A stretch of 6,226 nucleotides of DNA from Moraxellaceae bacterium (GTDB taxonomy: Bacteria; Pseudomonadota; Gammaproteobacteria; Pseudomonadales; Ketobacteraceae): positions 5,152 through 11,377 of the forward strand of contig NVVG01000068.1 of the NCBI GenBank assembly GCA_002402125.1. Direction: 5' to 3'. Positions 1 through 5,999 of this stretch are shown in pieces (position 1 is the first letter of the stretch; each line of letters begins with the position of its first letter). The position numbers and the translations under genes were made by a program. The notes beneath the pieces are model-generated. The model made no database searches and had not been told where the DNA came from. It saw nothing but the letters and a program-made list of their open reading frames with translations.

Positions 1-2138
1 ATCTTACGTAACACCCATTTTACCCGTAACAAGCTGCTAGCACTCATGCTCAGCGTGTCATAACCCATCGCTATCAACAGCAATGCAGATCGCGGGTCAC
101 CTGCCATTTCACCACAGATGCTCACTGGGGTGCCAACCGCCTTAGCTTCGGTTACAATCACCTGCAATGCCCTCAGCACAGCCGGATGAAATCCTTGATA
201 AAGGTTCGCCACGCGGCGGTTATTTCTATCTACCGCCAATAAATATTGGGTTAAGTCATTGCTCCCCACAGAGATAAAATCCACCAGCTGACAATACTCG
301 CGTACTTGATACACTGCGGCTGGCACCTCGATCATGACACCTATTTTCGGCATCTCTATGTGCGCACCCTCTTCTAACACTTCCAGAAATGCACGATGGA
401 TAAGGTGCATCGCATCTTCAACTTCAGTAACGGAGCTAATCATTGGCAACATGATTTGAAGATTATCCAAACTCTCACTCGCCCATAACATGGCTCTAAT
501 TTGCTGCAAAAATATTTCAGGGTGATCCAAGGTAATCCTGATGCCACGCCAGCCCAAGAAGGGATTTTCTTCCTCAATGGGGAAATAGGACAATGACTTA
601 TCACCACCAATGTCCAAAGTTCGCATGGTGACAGGTTTAGGATGAAACGCCTCTAACTGCTGACGATAGATCCCCATCTGCTCCATCTCGCTGGGGAATC
701 GATCACGCACCATAAAAGGTATTTCGGTTCGATATAAGCCGACACCCTCCGCCCCACGTTCTAACGAAAGCGTAACATCCGCCATCAAGCCGGTGTTCAC
801 ATGTAATACGATGCTATGGCCATCGAGTGTTTCTGCAGCTAATTCTGCAACGACATCGAGCTCTTTTGAGAGCGCTGCCTCTTCCTCCATAATGGACTTA
901 TAATGCTTTCTAACCTCGGCTGTAGGAGATACCACCACCTCACCACGATAACCATCAACCACCAAGTCTCGACCTTCCATTTTTGATAATGGAAACTCCG
1001 CAACCCCAACAACTGTAGGAATCCCTAACGAACGCGCAACTATTGACATATGGCTGTTACTGGAGCCATGCAACGACACAATACCGGCAATATTTTCTCT
1101 ATCCATATCCACAAAAATTGTCGGCGTTATATCCTCTCCCACAACAATTGCATTGGGTGGAATTTTATTAACTGAAGACTTTGCTTCCTGCAGGAAACCC
1201 AATATCCGTAATCCCAAATCTTTTACATCTGAGGCTCGTGCCCGCAAATAGGCATCATCCATCGCCTCAAACGCTCGAATATGGGTTTGCACTACTTCAC
1301 GCAACGCTCCTTGCGCCCAATTGCCTTCAGCAACTTTCGCCCGTATCTCACCGGCAAGCGCATTATCATCCAACATGCGTTCATACACTTCGAACAATGC
1401 CTGCTCTTCATCGGGAAGCTGCAACGAGGCTTTTTTCTTCAGCCTCGCCATATCCCGGCGGACTGCCGTTAAAGCGCCATTGAGCAAACGCTGCTCTTTT
1501 TTAATATTGGTAATTGATCGATCTGGAACCGATTTTAGATCCGCCGCAGGATAAATAACGTACGCCTTACCTAAACCGATCCCTATAGCTCCTGAAATCC
1601 CATCAAAACGTGCACTTTCACGGGCATCCCCGCCCCACCAAGCACCGTCTAACGCGCCAGTTGCCTCCGCATGCGCAATCAGCGCCGCGAGTTGCGCCGA
1701 CATAGTGACTAAAAATGCCTCCTCATTCTGATCAAAACGGCGCAACTGACGTTGCTGCACAACTAACACGCCAAGATTTTTACGATGATGAATGATAGGC
1801 ACACCCAAGAAGGCCTTGAATGCATCTTCGCCAGTTTCCGGTAAATATTGGAATTTAGGATGACTAGCGGCATCTTCTAAGTTAATCGGTTCTTCTCGTT
1901 GACCAACGTGGCCGACAAGACCCTCAGAATACCCCAAGCGCGACTGCCCCACCGCCGATTGATTAAGACCTTGGGTTGCCATTAAGTAATATTGATTAGA
2001 TTTCTGGTCAAACAAATAAATTGAGCACACTTCCGTGCCCATACTTTCTTTAATCCTCAGCACCATAACACCCAGCGCAGAAGATAAATCTTCAGCCAAG
2101 TTCACTTCCTGTACGATACGTCTGAGGGTATCTAACAT
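1..2138 (-). CDS. ptsP: PtsP, phosphoenolpyruvate-protein phosphotransferase of the nitrogen PTS (enzyme I-Ntr), C-terminus cut by window edge
   Basis: Cytoplasmic enzyme that autophosphorylates from PEP and passes the phosphate to the HPr-like PtsO and then PtsN, a regulatory rather than sugar-transporting relay. The frame is open for 712 codons with no stop or frameshift and leaves the window at the left edge. The E. coli protein is about 748 residues, so roughly 40 are missing. Residues about 15-165 form the N-terminal GAF domain that separates PtsP from sugar-PTS enzyme I. The swivelling domain carries the phospho-acceptor His363 in SSNSHMSIVAR. The PEP-binding barrel shows LYRTE (Arg470), TLDIGGDK (507-514), GSNDLTQ (625-631) and the catalytic Cys675 in SICGEMAGDP. 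The start is ATG at 2138, because MLDTLRRIVQEV aligns with the E. coli N-terminus; GAGA lies just upstream. It sits 57 bp after rppH on the same strand, so cotranscription is likely. Identification is secure; regulation is not visible. Confidence 0.96.
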   Translation of the reverse strand, partial: MLDTLRRIVQEVNLAEDLSSALGVMVLRIKESMGTEVCSIYLFDQKSNQYYLMATQGLNQSAVGQSRLGYSEGLVGHVGQREEPINLEDAASHPKFQYLPETGEDAFKAFLGVPIIHHRKNLGVLVVQQRQLRRFDQNEEAFLVTMSAQLAALIAHAEATGALDGAWWGGDARESARFDGISGAIGIGLGKAYVIYPAADLKSVPDRSITNIKKEQRLLNGALTAVRRDMARLKKKASLQLPDEEQALFEVYERMLDDNALAGEIRAKVAEGNWAQGALREVVQTHIRAFEAMDDAYLRARASDVKDLGLRILGFLQEAKSSVNKIPPNAIVVGEDITPTIFVDMDRENIAGIVSLHGSSNSHMSIVARSLGIPTVVGVAEFPLSKMEGRDLVVDGYRGEVVVSPTAEVRKHYKSIMEEEAALSKELDVVAELAAETLDGHSIVLHVNTGLMADVTLSLERGAEGVGLYRTEIPFMVRDRFPSEMEQMGIYRQQLEAFHPKPVTMRTLDIGGDKSLSYFPIEEENPFLGWRGIRITLDHPEIFLQQIRAMLWASESLDNLQIMLPMISSVTEVEDAMHLIHRAFLEVLEEGAHIEMPKIGVMIEVPAAVYQVREYCQLVDFISVGSNDLTQYLLAVDRNNRRVANLYQGFHPAVLRALQVIVTEAKAVGTPVSICGEMAGDPRSALLLIAMGYDTLSMSASSLLRVKWVLRK

Positions 2139-2195
2139 ATTCTCGTTTAAATCACGGTTGGCTAAGCACAATTGCGGGCCTAGGCTATTAACTAT

Positions 2196-2699
2196 CTACA
2201 ATGACACACTGGTTAACGCAGTTAACTGTGGAGCAAGCTCCTCTAATGCTCTACGGTAAACGTCCCGTTTAAACGCCACCACTTGATCCAATGGGTACCA
2301 GTAATCGACCCAACGCCAACCATCAAATTCCGGCGGCGAACCATATTCAAAGCTCACATCGCTTTCATTGCCGGTAAGCATCAACAGGAACCATTTTTGT
2401 TTTTGGCCAATACAAAGCGGTTTGCTGCGATGCCGCAGAAAACGCTTGGGCAAACGATAGCGTAACCAGCCATCAGTGCAGGCGATAATCTTTACATCAG
2501 CAGAGGTTAAACCCACTTCTTCATGTAATTCTCGAAATAAGGCTTGCTCGGGCGTTTCATCTCGGCCAATGCCTCCCTGTGGAAACTGCCAGGCATCCTG
2601 ACCCACACGACGAGCCCAAAGGACTTGCCCTGACGAATTCGCTAGGATAATGCCTACATTGGGCCTAAAGCCTTCATCATCGATCTCTGATGTGCTCAC
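2196..2699 (-). CDS. rppH: RppH, RNA 5'-pyrophosphohydrolase (Nudix family)
   Basis: Removes pyrophosphate from the 5' end of triphosphorylated transcripts, giving 5'-monophosphate RNA that RNase E attacks more readily; acts in the cytoplasm. The 167-residue product has a complete Nudix box (GX5EX7REUXEEXGU) at residues 42-64, with metal-binding and catalytic glutamates E57, E60 and E61. Other family blocks are FRPNVGI near the N-terminus, LRYRLPKR (79-86), [11 protein letters not shown] (96-106), [15 protein letters not shown] (122-136) and FKRDVYRR (143-150). The C-terminal tail is somewhat shorter than in E. coli RppH (176 residues). The start is GTG at 2699: no in-frame ATG precedes the conserved core, and a purine-rich GAGAGAA lies a few bases upstream. 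ptsP follows 57 bp downstream on the same strand, an arrangement conserved in gammaproteobacteria. No missing residue or frameshift was seen. Confidence 0.96.
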   Translation of the reverse strand: MSTSEIDDEGFRPNVGIILANSSGQVLWARRVGQDAWQFPQGGIGRDETPEQALFRELHEEVGLTSADVKIIACTDGWLRYRLPKRFLRHRSKPLCIGQKQKWFLLMLTGNESDVSFEYGSPPEFDGWRWVDYWYPLDQVVAFKRDVYRRALEELAPQLTALTSVSL

Positions 2700-2765
2700 G
2701 CTTCTCTCATAGTTAGTTCATTAACAACATTGATACCGCAGCTAGGCGCATTACTCAAGCGCCAT

Positions 2766-2778
2766 GTCCTCACAGGAC
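2766..2778. repeat. Short perfect hairpin in the rppH leader (5-bp stem, 3-nt loop)
   Basis: GTCCT-CAC-AGGAC is a perfect inverted repeat with 5-bp arms. It lies between the candidate rppH -10 box and the rppH start codon, about 70 bp upstream of the GTG, so it would be transcribed as part of the rppH 5' leader if that promoter is real. The stem is short and no uninterrupted T-run follows on either strand, so it is not a convincing terminator. A role in leader RNA folding is possible; chance is equally plausible. Confidence 0.3.
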
Positions 2779-2888
2779 GTTATTTATCCTTTTAATATAG
2801 CTGTATTTGTTTGATTTTTCTAAGCTTTTAATTATTCTCTTAAGTTAATTGAATCTTTACTAGAGTCTACCCCTCATTTGGTTAAAAC

Positions 2889-2897
2889 TGATACACT
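2889..2897 (+). promoter_or_regulatory. Candidate extended -10 element for the HAD phosphatase gene
   Basis: TGATACACT reads as a TGn extension followed by TACACT, four of six matches to TATAAT including the first two and the last base. It lies 59 bp before the ATG at 2957. The region 17 bp further upstream has no good -35 hexamer, as can be the case for extended -10 promoters. The call rests only on consensus similarity. Confidence 0.3.
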
Positions 2898-2956
2898 ACC
2901 GCCGTCTTTATACCTATGTAGCTTTAGTTTTCAACCCAACCATTGACTTTCGACTC

Positions 2957-3622
2957 ATGAAAAAACTTGCCATCTTCGATCTAGACAACACATTGCTTAA
3001 CGGTGACAGCGACCATGCATGGGGCGAGTTCCTAGTGAATCAACAATGTGTCGATGCAACTTATTATGAATCTCGTAACGACCAGTTCTATCAAGATTAC
3101 AAAGATGGCTGCCTCGATATCAACCAATATCTAGAATTTGCGCTAGAACCACTTACCAGATACTCCAATCAGCGACTGGCATCAATGCATCAACAGTTCC
3201 TAGAGGATGTGGTCCGTCCCATGCAACAAGTCAAAGCCGCGGCCCTGTTAGATAAACACCGCTCACAAGGGCATTTTCTACTGATAATTACTGCCACTAA
3301 CAGCTTTGTGACTAAACCCATCGCAACCCTGTTAGGTGTTGATGCCATACTCGCCACCGAACCTGAAATAATAGACAACCAATACACCGGCAAAGTCTCC
3401 GGCACCCCCTGCTTCCAAGATGGCAAGGTAACACGCCTCAACCAATGGCTTGATGAAAATAATTATTCACTAGATGGCAGTTATTTCTATAGTGACTCAA
3501 TCAACGATTTACCTCTATTAGAACTTGTAGAAACTGCCGTTGCCGTAGACCCCGATGAGAAACTTACCTCCATTGCACAACAACGTGATTGGCCCATTAT
3601 CAGCTTACGGAATACGTTGTAA
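2957..3622 (+). CDS. HAD superfamily subfamily IB phosphatase (SerB-like), possible histidinol-phosphatase
   Basis: Cytoplasmic phosphomonoesterase of 221 residues with all four HAD motifs. Motif I is FDLDNT with nucleophile D8 and acid/base D10. Motif II is T112 in LLIITATN. Motif III is K157 in DGKVTRL. Motif IV is SDSINDLP with D180 and D184. The segment between motifs I and II (about 20-100) is the helical cap typical of subfamily IB. The sequence, including GDSDHAWGEFL near the start and WPIISLR at the end, closely resembles the Pseudomonas protein encoded beside rppH-ptsP (PA0335 in P. aeruginosa). I recall that protein being reported as a histidinol-phosphate phosphatase for histidine synthesis; this is from memory, and the substrate here is inferred. 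ATG 2957 is the natural start because motif I follows at residue 7, although no clear Shine-Dalgarno precedes it. The stop overlaps the next gene's start (TAATG), indicating an operon. Phosphoserine phosphatase activity is an alternative. Confidence 0.9.
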   Translation: MKKLAIFDLDNTLLNGDSDHAWGEFLVNQQCVDATYYESRNDQFYQDYKDGCLDINQYLEFALEPLTRYSNQRLASMHQQFLEDVVRPMQQVKAAALLDKHRSQGHFLLIITATNSFVTKPIATLLGVDAILATEPEIIDNQYTGKVSGTPCFQDGKVTRLNQWLDENNYSLDGSYFYSDSINDLPLLELVETAVAVDPDEKLTSIAQQRDWPIISLRNTL

Positions 3623-4668
3623 TGGAGCGGATGCTGAGACAATTCATCCTCTACCTCACGCTCTGCATCATGCTGTTTGGCTGTGACAATGATCAAAAGA
3701 CCTCAACTACCTCACCAACACCAAAGCCTGTAAACATCCCAGCTCCAGCAGAACCTACCCTGCTCGAAGCTTTACAACACTACAAAACGGCACAAATTCA
3801 TGCCATTACCTCCACAACCGACTGCGTTAACAAACTAACCGCCGAATTGAATGAACAATTGCTACCGTCACCCAACAAAGCCACCCTGTTTTCCCTGCAA
3901 CAAACACTACAACAATGCATCAAAGGTTACCTGCCAACACACACACTGCTGAGTGTTGCAAACAACCCACAATTAACCCAGCTTGCCCGCGCCATCAATA
4001 GCACGCCTATTTTACCGGGTTATGTGGATTACCTTGCACAATACCCGTACACAGGTATCGTCAATGATCTCACCTTGACTATTTCCAACAAATCATTGCG
4101 CGCTCAACAAGGGCTAACCGACAACGGCGAAGTCAGCTTAGGATTTGAAGTTATTGCCTTTTTACTGTTTGGTGAACAACGCTATGACAAATCCGCTAAC
4201 CCTAGACCTGCAACGGATTTTTCGCTTACAACGGAAAATGAAGAGGTTACCCGACATTCGGATCGACGCAGGCTTTATCTGAGCGTCGCTTTGCCCCTGC
4301 TACAAGAAGACCTTATCGCAGTTACCAGCGTACTCAACCAACAATTGATGGACCAACAAAACACCACACTTGATCAGCATTCCGCACTAAGTGCCGCAGT
4401 ACAGATAGCAAACGCCATGCAGAAAAATCTTCAACGAGACATCTCCCAGCTAAGCTACGAAGAACTTAGCCTAGGTTATTGGCAACTTCTGACCTATCAC
4501 ACAGCAGAAAAAACCAAGATGAAAGCGAACACCCTCTCTAGCTACTTAAAGTGGCCGCAGCGAAACCCTGACCTATCTCGGGAAGCCTTTACTGCCCAAC
4601 TACAAACATCCATTCAAAGGCTCAATACTGCGTTATCCGCTACGACAAACACATCTAGACCCCGCTAA
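3622..4668 (+). CDS. Imelysin-like (peptidase M75 / EfeO-related fold) lipoprotein with altered GxHxxE motif
   Basis: Predicted exported lipoprotein of 348 residues. A basic N-terminus (MERMLRQ), a hydrophobic stretch and lipobox LFGC give lipidation at Cys21. Asp22 at +2 would favour inner-membrane retention under the E. coli Lol rule. A Thr/Pro-rich linker (about 28-55) leads into a mostly helical domain. Imelysin-family signatures are LPGYVDYLAQYPYTGIVND (131-149), GLTDNGEVSLGF (164-175) and SDRRRLYL (213-220). The position usually reading GFHxxEFLLWG is GFEVIAFLLFG (174-184), so the family's His and Glu are E176 and A179. Metal binding or any peptidase-like activity is therefore doubtful; the biochemical role of this family is poorly defined anyway. 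Start choice: ATG 3622 overlaps the upstream stop; ATG 3631, three codons in with GGAG before it at short spacing, is equally workable; ATG 3589 would put polar residues before the signal peptide. Likely translationally coupled to the HAD phosphatase. Its 3' end overlaps rlmI by 4 bp. Confidence 0.82.
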   Translation: MERMLRQFILYLTLCIMLFGCDNDQKTSTTSPTPKPVNIPAPAEPTLLEALQHYKTAQIHAITSTTDCVNKLTAELNEQLLPSPNKATLFSLQQTLQQCIKGYLPTHTLLSVANNPQLTQLARAINSTPILPGYVDYLAQYPYTGIVNDLTLTISNKSLRAQQGLTDNGEVSLGFEVIAFLLFGEQRYDKSANPRPATDFSLTTENEEVTRHSDRRRLYLSVALPLLQEDLIAVTSVLNQQLMDQQNTTLDQHSALSAAVQIANAMQKNLQRDISQLSYEELSLGYWQLLTYHTAEKTKMKANTLSSYLKWPQRNPDLSREAFTAQLQTSIQRLNTALSATTNTSRPR

Positions 4669-5906
4669 AAACTCGGTAATACCCGGGCAAAGATACTTTT
4701 CAAATATTGCGTTTCCACGATGGAAGGATGTACCGGGTGGTCTGCCCCCTGACCACCTTGGTGCACTATCTGCACCTGACGATCCACATGACGGCCAGCA
4801 CCACGAATCAGGTCTAACAAGGCATCATTGGGTAAATGCATGGAGCAAGAGGCAGAAACCAACAACCCATCTCGAGTGAGCAAGCGCATGGCTAATTCAT
4901 TTAGCCGACGATAGGCCGTAAGGCCATTTTTAAAGTCTTTCTTCCGTTTGATAAACGCGGGGGGATCAATCACGATAACATCAAATTTTTCTCTCTCTTG
5001 CGCCAGTTGGGACAGGCAATCAAACGCATTACCCTTCATGGTGCCTACCTTCTCCACCACACCATTTAACGCCGCATTTTTTTCCACATAATCTAAAGCC
5101 AACTCAGAGGAATCGACGCATAACACCTCGTCGGCCCCTGCCACCGCAGCTTGCACACCCCAGCCACCCACATAACTGAATACATCTAACACACGTTTAC
5201 CTTTAACCCAACGCGCAAGGTATTGTCGATTTTCACGATGATCATAAAACCAACCGGTTTTTTGCCCCTCCTTAGCCGGCACAACAAATTTAACCCCGTT
5301 CTCGACCAAATTCAGCTGGTCCGGCCACTCACCCGCAGCGATATTGACTGTCAACGGCAAGCCCTCCTGTTTACGGGCAGAACTGTCATTGCGAAACAAG
5401 ATACCCGCCGGAGAAATCACCTTAGTGATGGCCGCAATAACCTGATCGGCTAACACATCCATACCCGCGGTATTTAACTGCACAACAACATAATCACCGA
5501 AACGATCCACCACTAACCCCGGCAATCCGTCAGACTCGCCATAAACCCAGCGATAACACTGATCGTCAAAACATTTCTCACGTAACGACAAGGCAATTTT
5601 CAGACGATGGGTTAGTAAAGACTCACTAATTACACAGTTTGCGTCTCTACTCATTATCCTGCCAGTAATTAACGACTGTGGATTAACATAAGCAACACCA
5701 ACGGGTTTACCCTTGGAGTCTTCCACCACCACTTGCTGGCCGGGCTCGAACCCCGTCAACGGCGTTACCTGGGTATCAACCTCATTGCTATACACCCAAC
5801 AATGCCCCCCCTTCAGCCTTTTTTCCTCATTTTTCTTTAACTTAATTCGGGCCAAGTGTTGGTTATCGGTAGCTGTAGGATTTGATGTTTCGGTAACAAT
5901 AGTCAT
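4665..5906 (-). CDS. rlmI: RlmI-type 23S rRNA (cytosine-5) methyltransferase, class I SAM-dependent
   Basis: SAM-dependent RNA methyltransferase of the RlmI/YccW family, which makes m5C1962 in 23S rRNA in E. coli. From ATG 5906 the product is 413 residues, close to the family's roughly 396. An N-terminal PUA-type RNA-binding domain covers about 18-92 (KRLKGGHCWVYSNEVD). A central block has YGESDGLPGLVVDRFGDYVV and GQKTGWFYDHREN (214-226). The Rossmann domain has motif I VLDVFSYVGGWG (239-250), motif IV DVIVIDPPAF (309-318) and SASCSMH (351-357) with the probable catalytic Cys354. The frame stays open upstream to 6125, but that extension has no family similarity and lies antisense to the neighbouring HDOD gene. 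ATG 5906 has GAGA five bases before it and places the PUA domain where expected. A run of seven G (5805-5811, coding strand) lies in the PUA coding region. The gene ends tail to tail with the lipoprotein gene. The exact target base in this organism is inferred. Confidence 0.9.
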   Translation of the reverse strand: MTIVTETSNPTATDNQHLARIKLKKNEEKRLKGGHCWVYSNEVDTQVTPLTGFEPGQQVVVEDSKGKPVGVAYVNPQSLITGRIMSRDANCVISESLLTHRLKIALSLREKCFDDQCYRWVYGESDGLPGLVVDRFGDYVVVQLNTAGMDVLADQVIAAITKVISPAGILFRNDSSARKQEGLPLTVNIAAGEWPDQLNLVENGVKFVVPAKEGQKTGWFYDHRENRQYLARWVKGKRVLDVFSYVGGWGVQAAVAGADEVLCVDSSELALDYVEKNAALNGVVEKVGTMKGNAFDCLSQLAQEREKFDVIVIDPPAFIKRKKDFKNGLTAYRRLNELAMRLLTRDGLLVSASCSMHLPNDALLDLIRGAGRHVDRQVQIVHQGGQGADHPVHPSIVETQYLKSIFARVLPSF

Positions 5907-5934
5907 GAGAGTCTCGATAAAAGAAATGGGGTAT

Positions 5935-5954
5935 TCTAGCATTCTGCTGCTAGA
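5935..5954. repeat. Inverted repeat, 7-bp arms with 6-bp spacer
   Basis: TCTAGCA (5935-5941) and TGCTAGA (5948-5954) are perfect reverse complements around a 6-bp spacer. A second, mutually exclusive pairing exists between CTGCTG (5944-5949) and CAGCAG (5964-5969). The repeat lies between the two divergent start codons and next to the plus-strand TATAAA, a reasonable place for an operator. No known regulator motif is recognised, and it could equally be a leader hairpin in the rlmI transcript. Confidence 0.4.
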
Positions 5955-5982
5955 CTTTATAAACAGCAGCCTTAAAACCGCC

Positions 5983-5988
5983 ATTATA
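5983..5988 (-). promoter_or_regulatory. Candidate -10 box for rlmI (perfect TATAAT)
   Basis: On the minus strand this hexamer is exactly TATAAT. It is 77 bp upstream of the rlmI ATG, giving a leader of about 70 nt that would include the inverted repeat. The -35 region at 17-bp spacing reads TATATC, a poor match, and falls within the first codons of the HDOD gene. The assignment is therefore tentative. Confidence 0.4.
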
Positions 5989-5999
5989 GCTAAAGCCCC

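Larger units (their letters stand above)
2700..2956. promoter_or_regulatory. Divergent intergenic region between rppH and the HAD phosphatase gene
   Basis: This 257-bp stretch is markedly AT-rich between about 2780 and 2860 and must hold the start signals of both outward-facing genes. For rppH (minus), a TATATT -10-like box lies at 2794-2799 with only a weak -35 match (TAGAAA about 17 bp upstream). For the HAD gene (plus), TGATACACT at 2889-2897 fits an extended -10, again without a recognisable -35. An imperfect direct repeat (TAAG followed by TAATT) occurs at 2821-2833 and 2841-2850. There is no strong Shine-Dalgarno before the HAD ATG. No RNA gene or longer ORF is visible. The promoter assignments are guesses from consensus matching. 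Confidence 0.5.
5907..5999. promoter_or_regulatory. Divergent intergenic region between rlmI and the HDOD gene
   Basis: This 93-bp spacer must carry the promoters of both flanking genes. It contains a consensus TATAAT on the minus strand, a TATAAA on the plus strand at 5958-5963, and overlapping inverted repeats rich in GCTGCT/AGCAGC. The plus-strand TATAAA could serve as the HDOD gene's -10, but its -35 region is weak. The HDOD ATG has only a poor ribosome binding site (AAAG). Confidence 0.5.

Noticed and set aside
1181..2259. Several 63-100 codon plus-strand frames opposite ptsP
   Set aside because: They are mutually overlapping shadows of the intact ptsP frame, which carries all catalytic motifs. 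None has recognisable features.
2766..2795. Hairpin followed by T-rich DNA as an intrinsic terminator on the plus strand
   Set aside because: The stem is only 5 bp and the T-rich stretch is interrupted and offset. No plus-strand gene ends upstream that would need it.
3589..3621. Upstream ATG for the lipoprotein
   Set aside because: It would add 11 polar residues before the basic start of the signal peptide and overlap the HAD gene by 34 bp. ATG 3622 or 3631 gives a normal lipoprotein signal.
3190..3696. Two minus-strand frames (83 and 69 codons) opposite the HAD gene
   Set aside because: They are antisense shadows of a gene with all HAD motifs and have no ribosome binding site or family resemblance.
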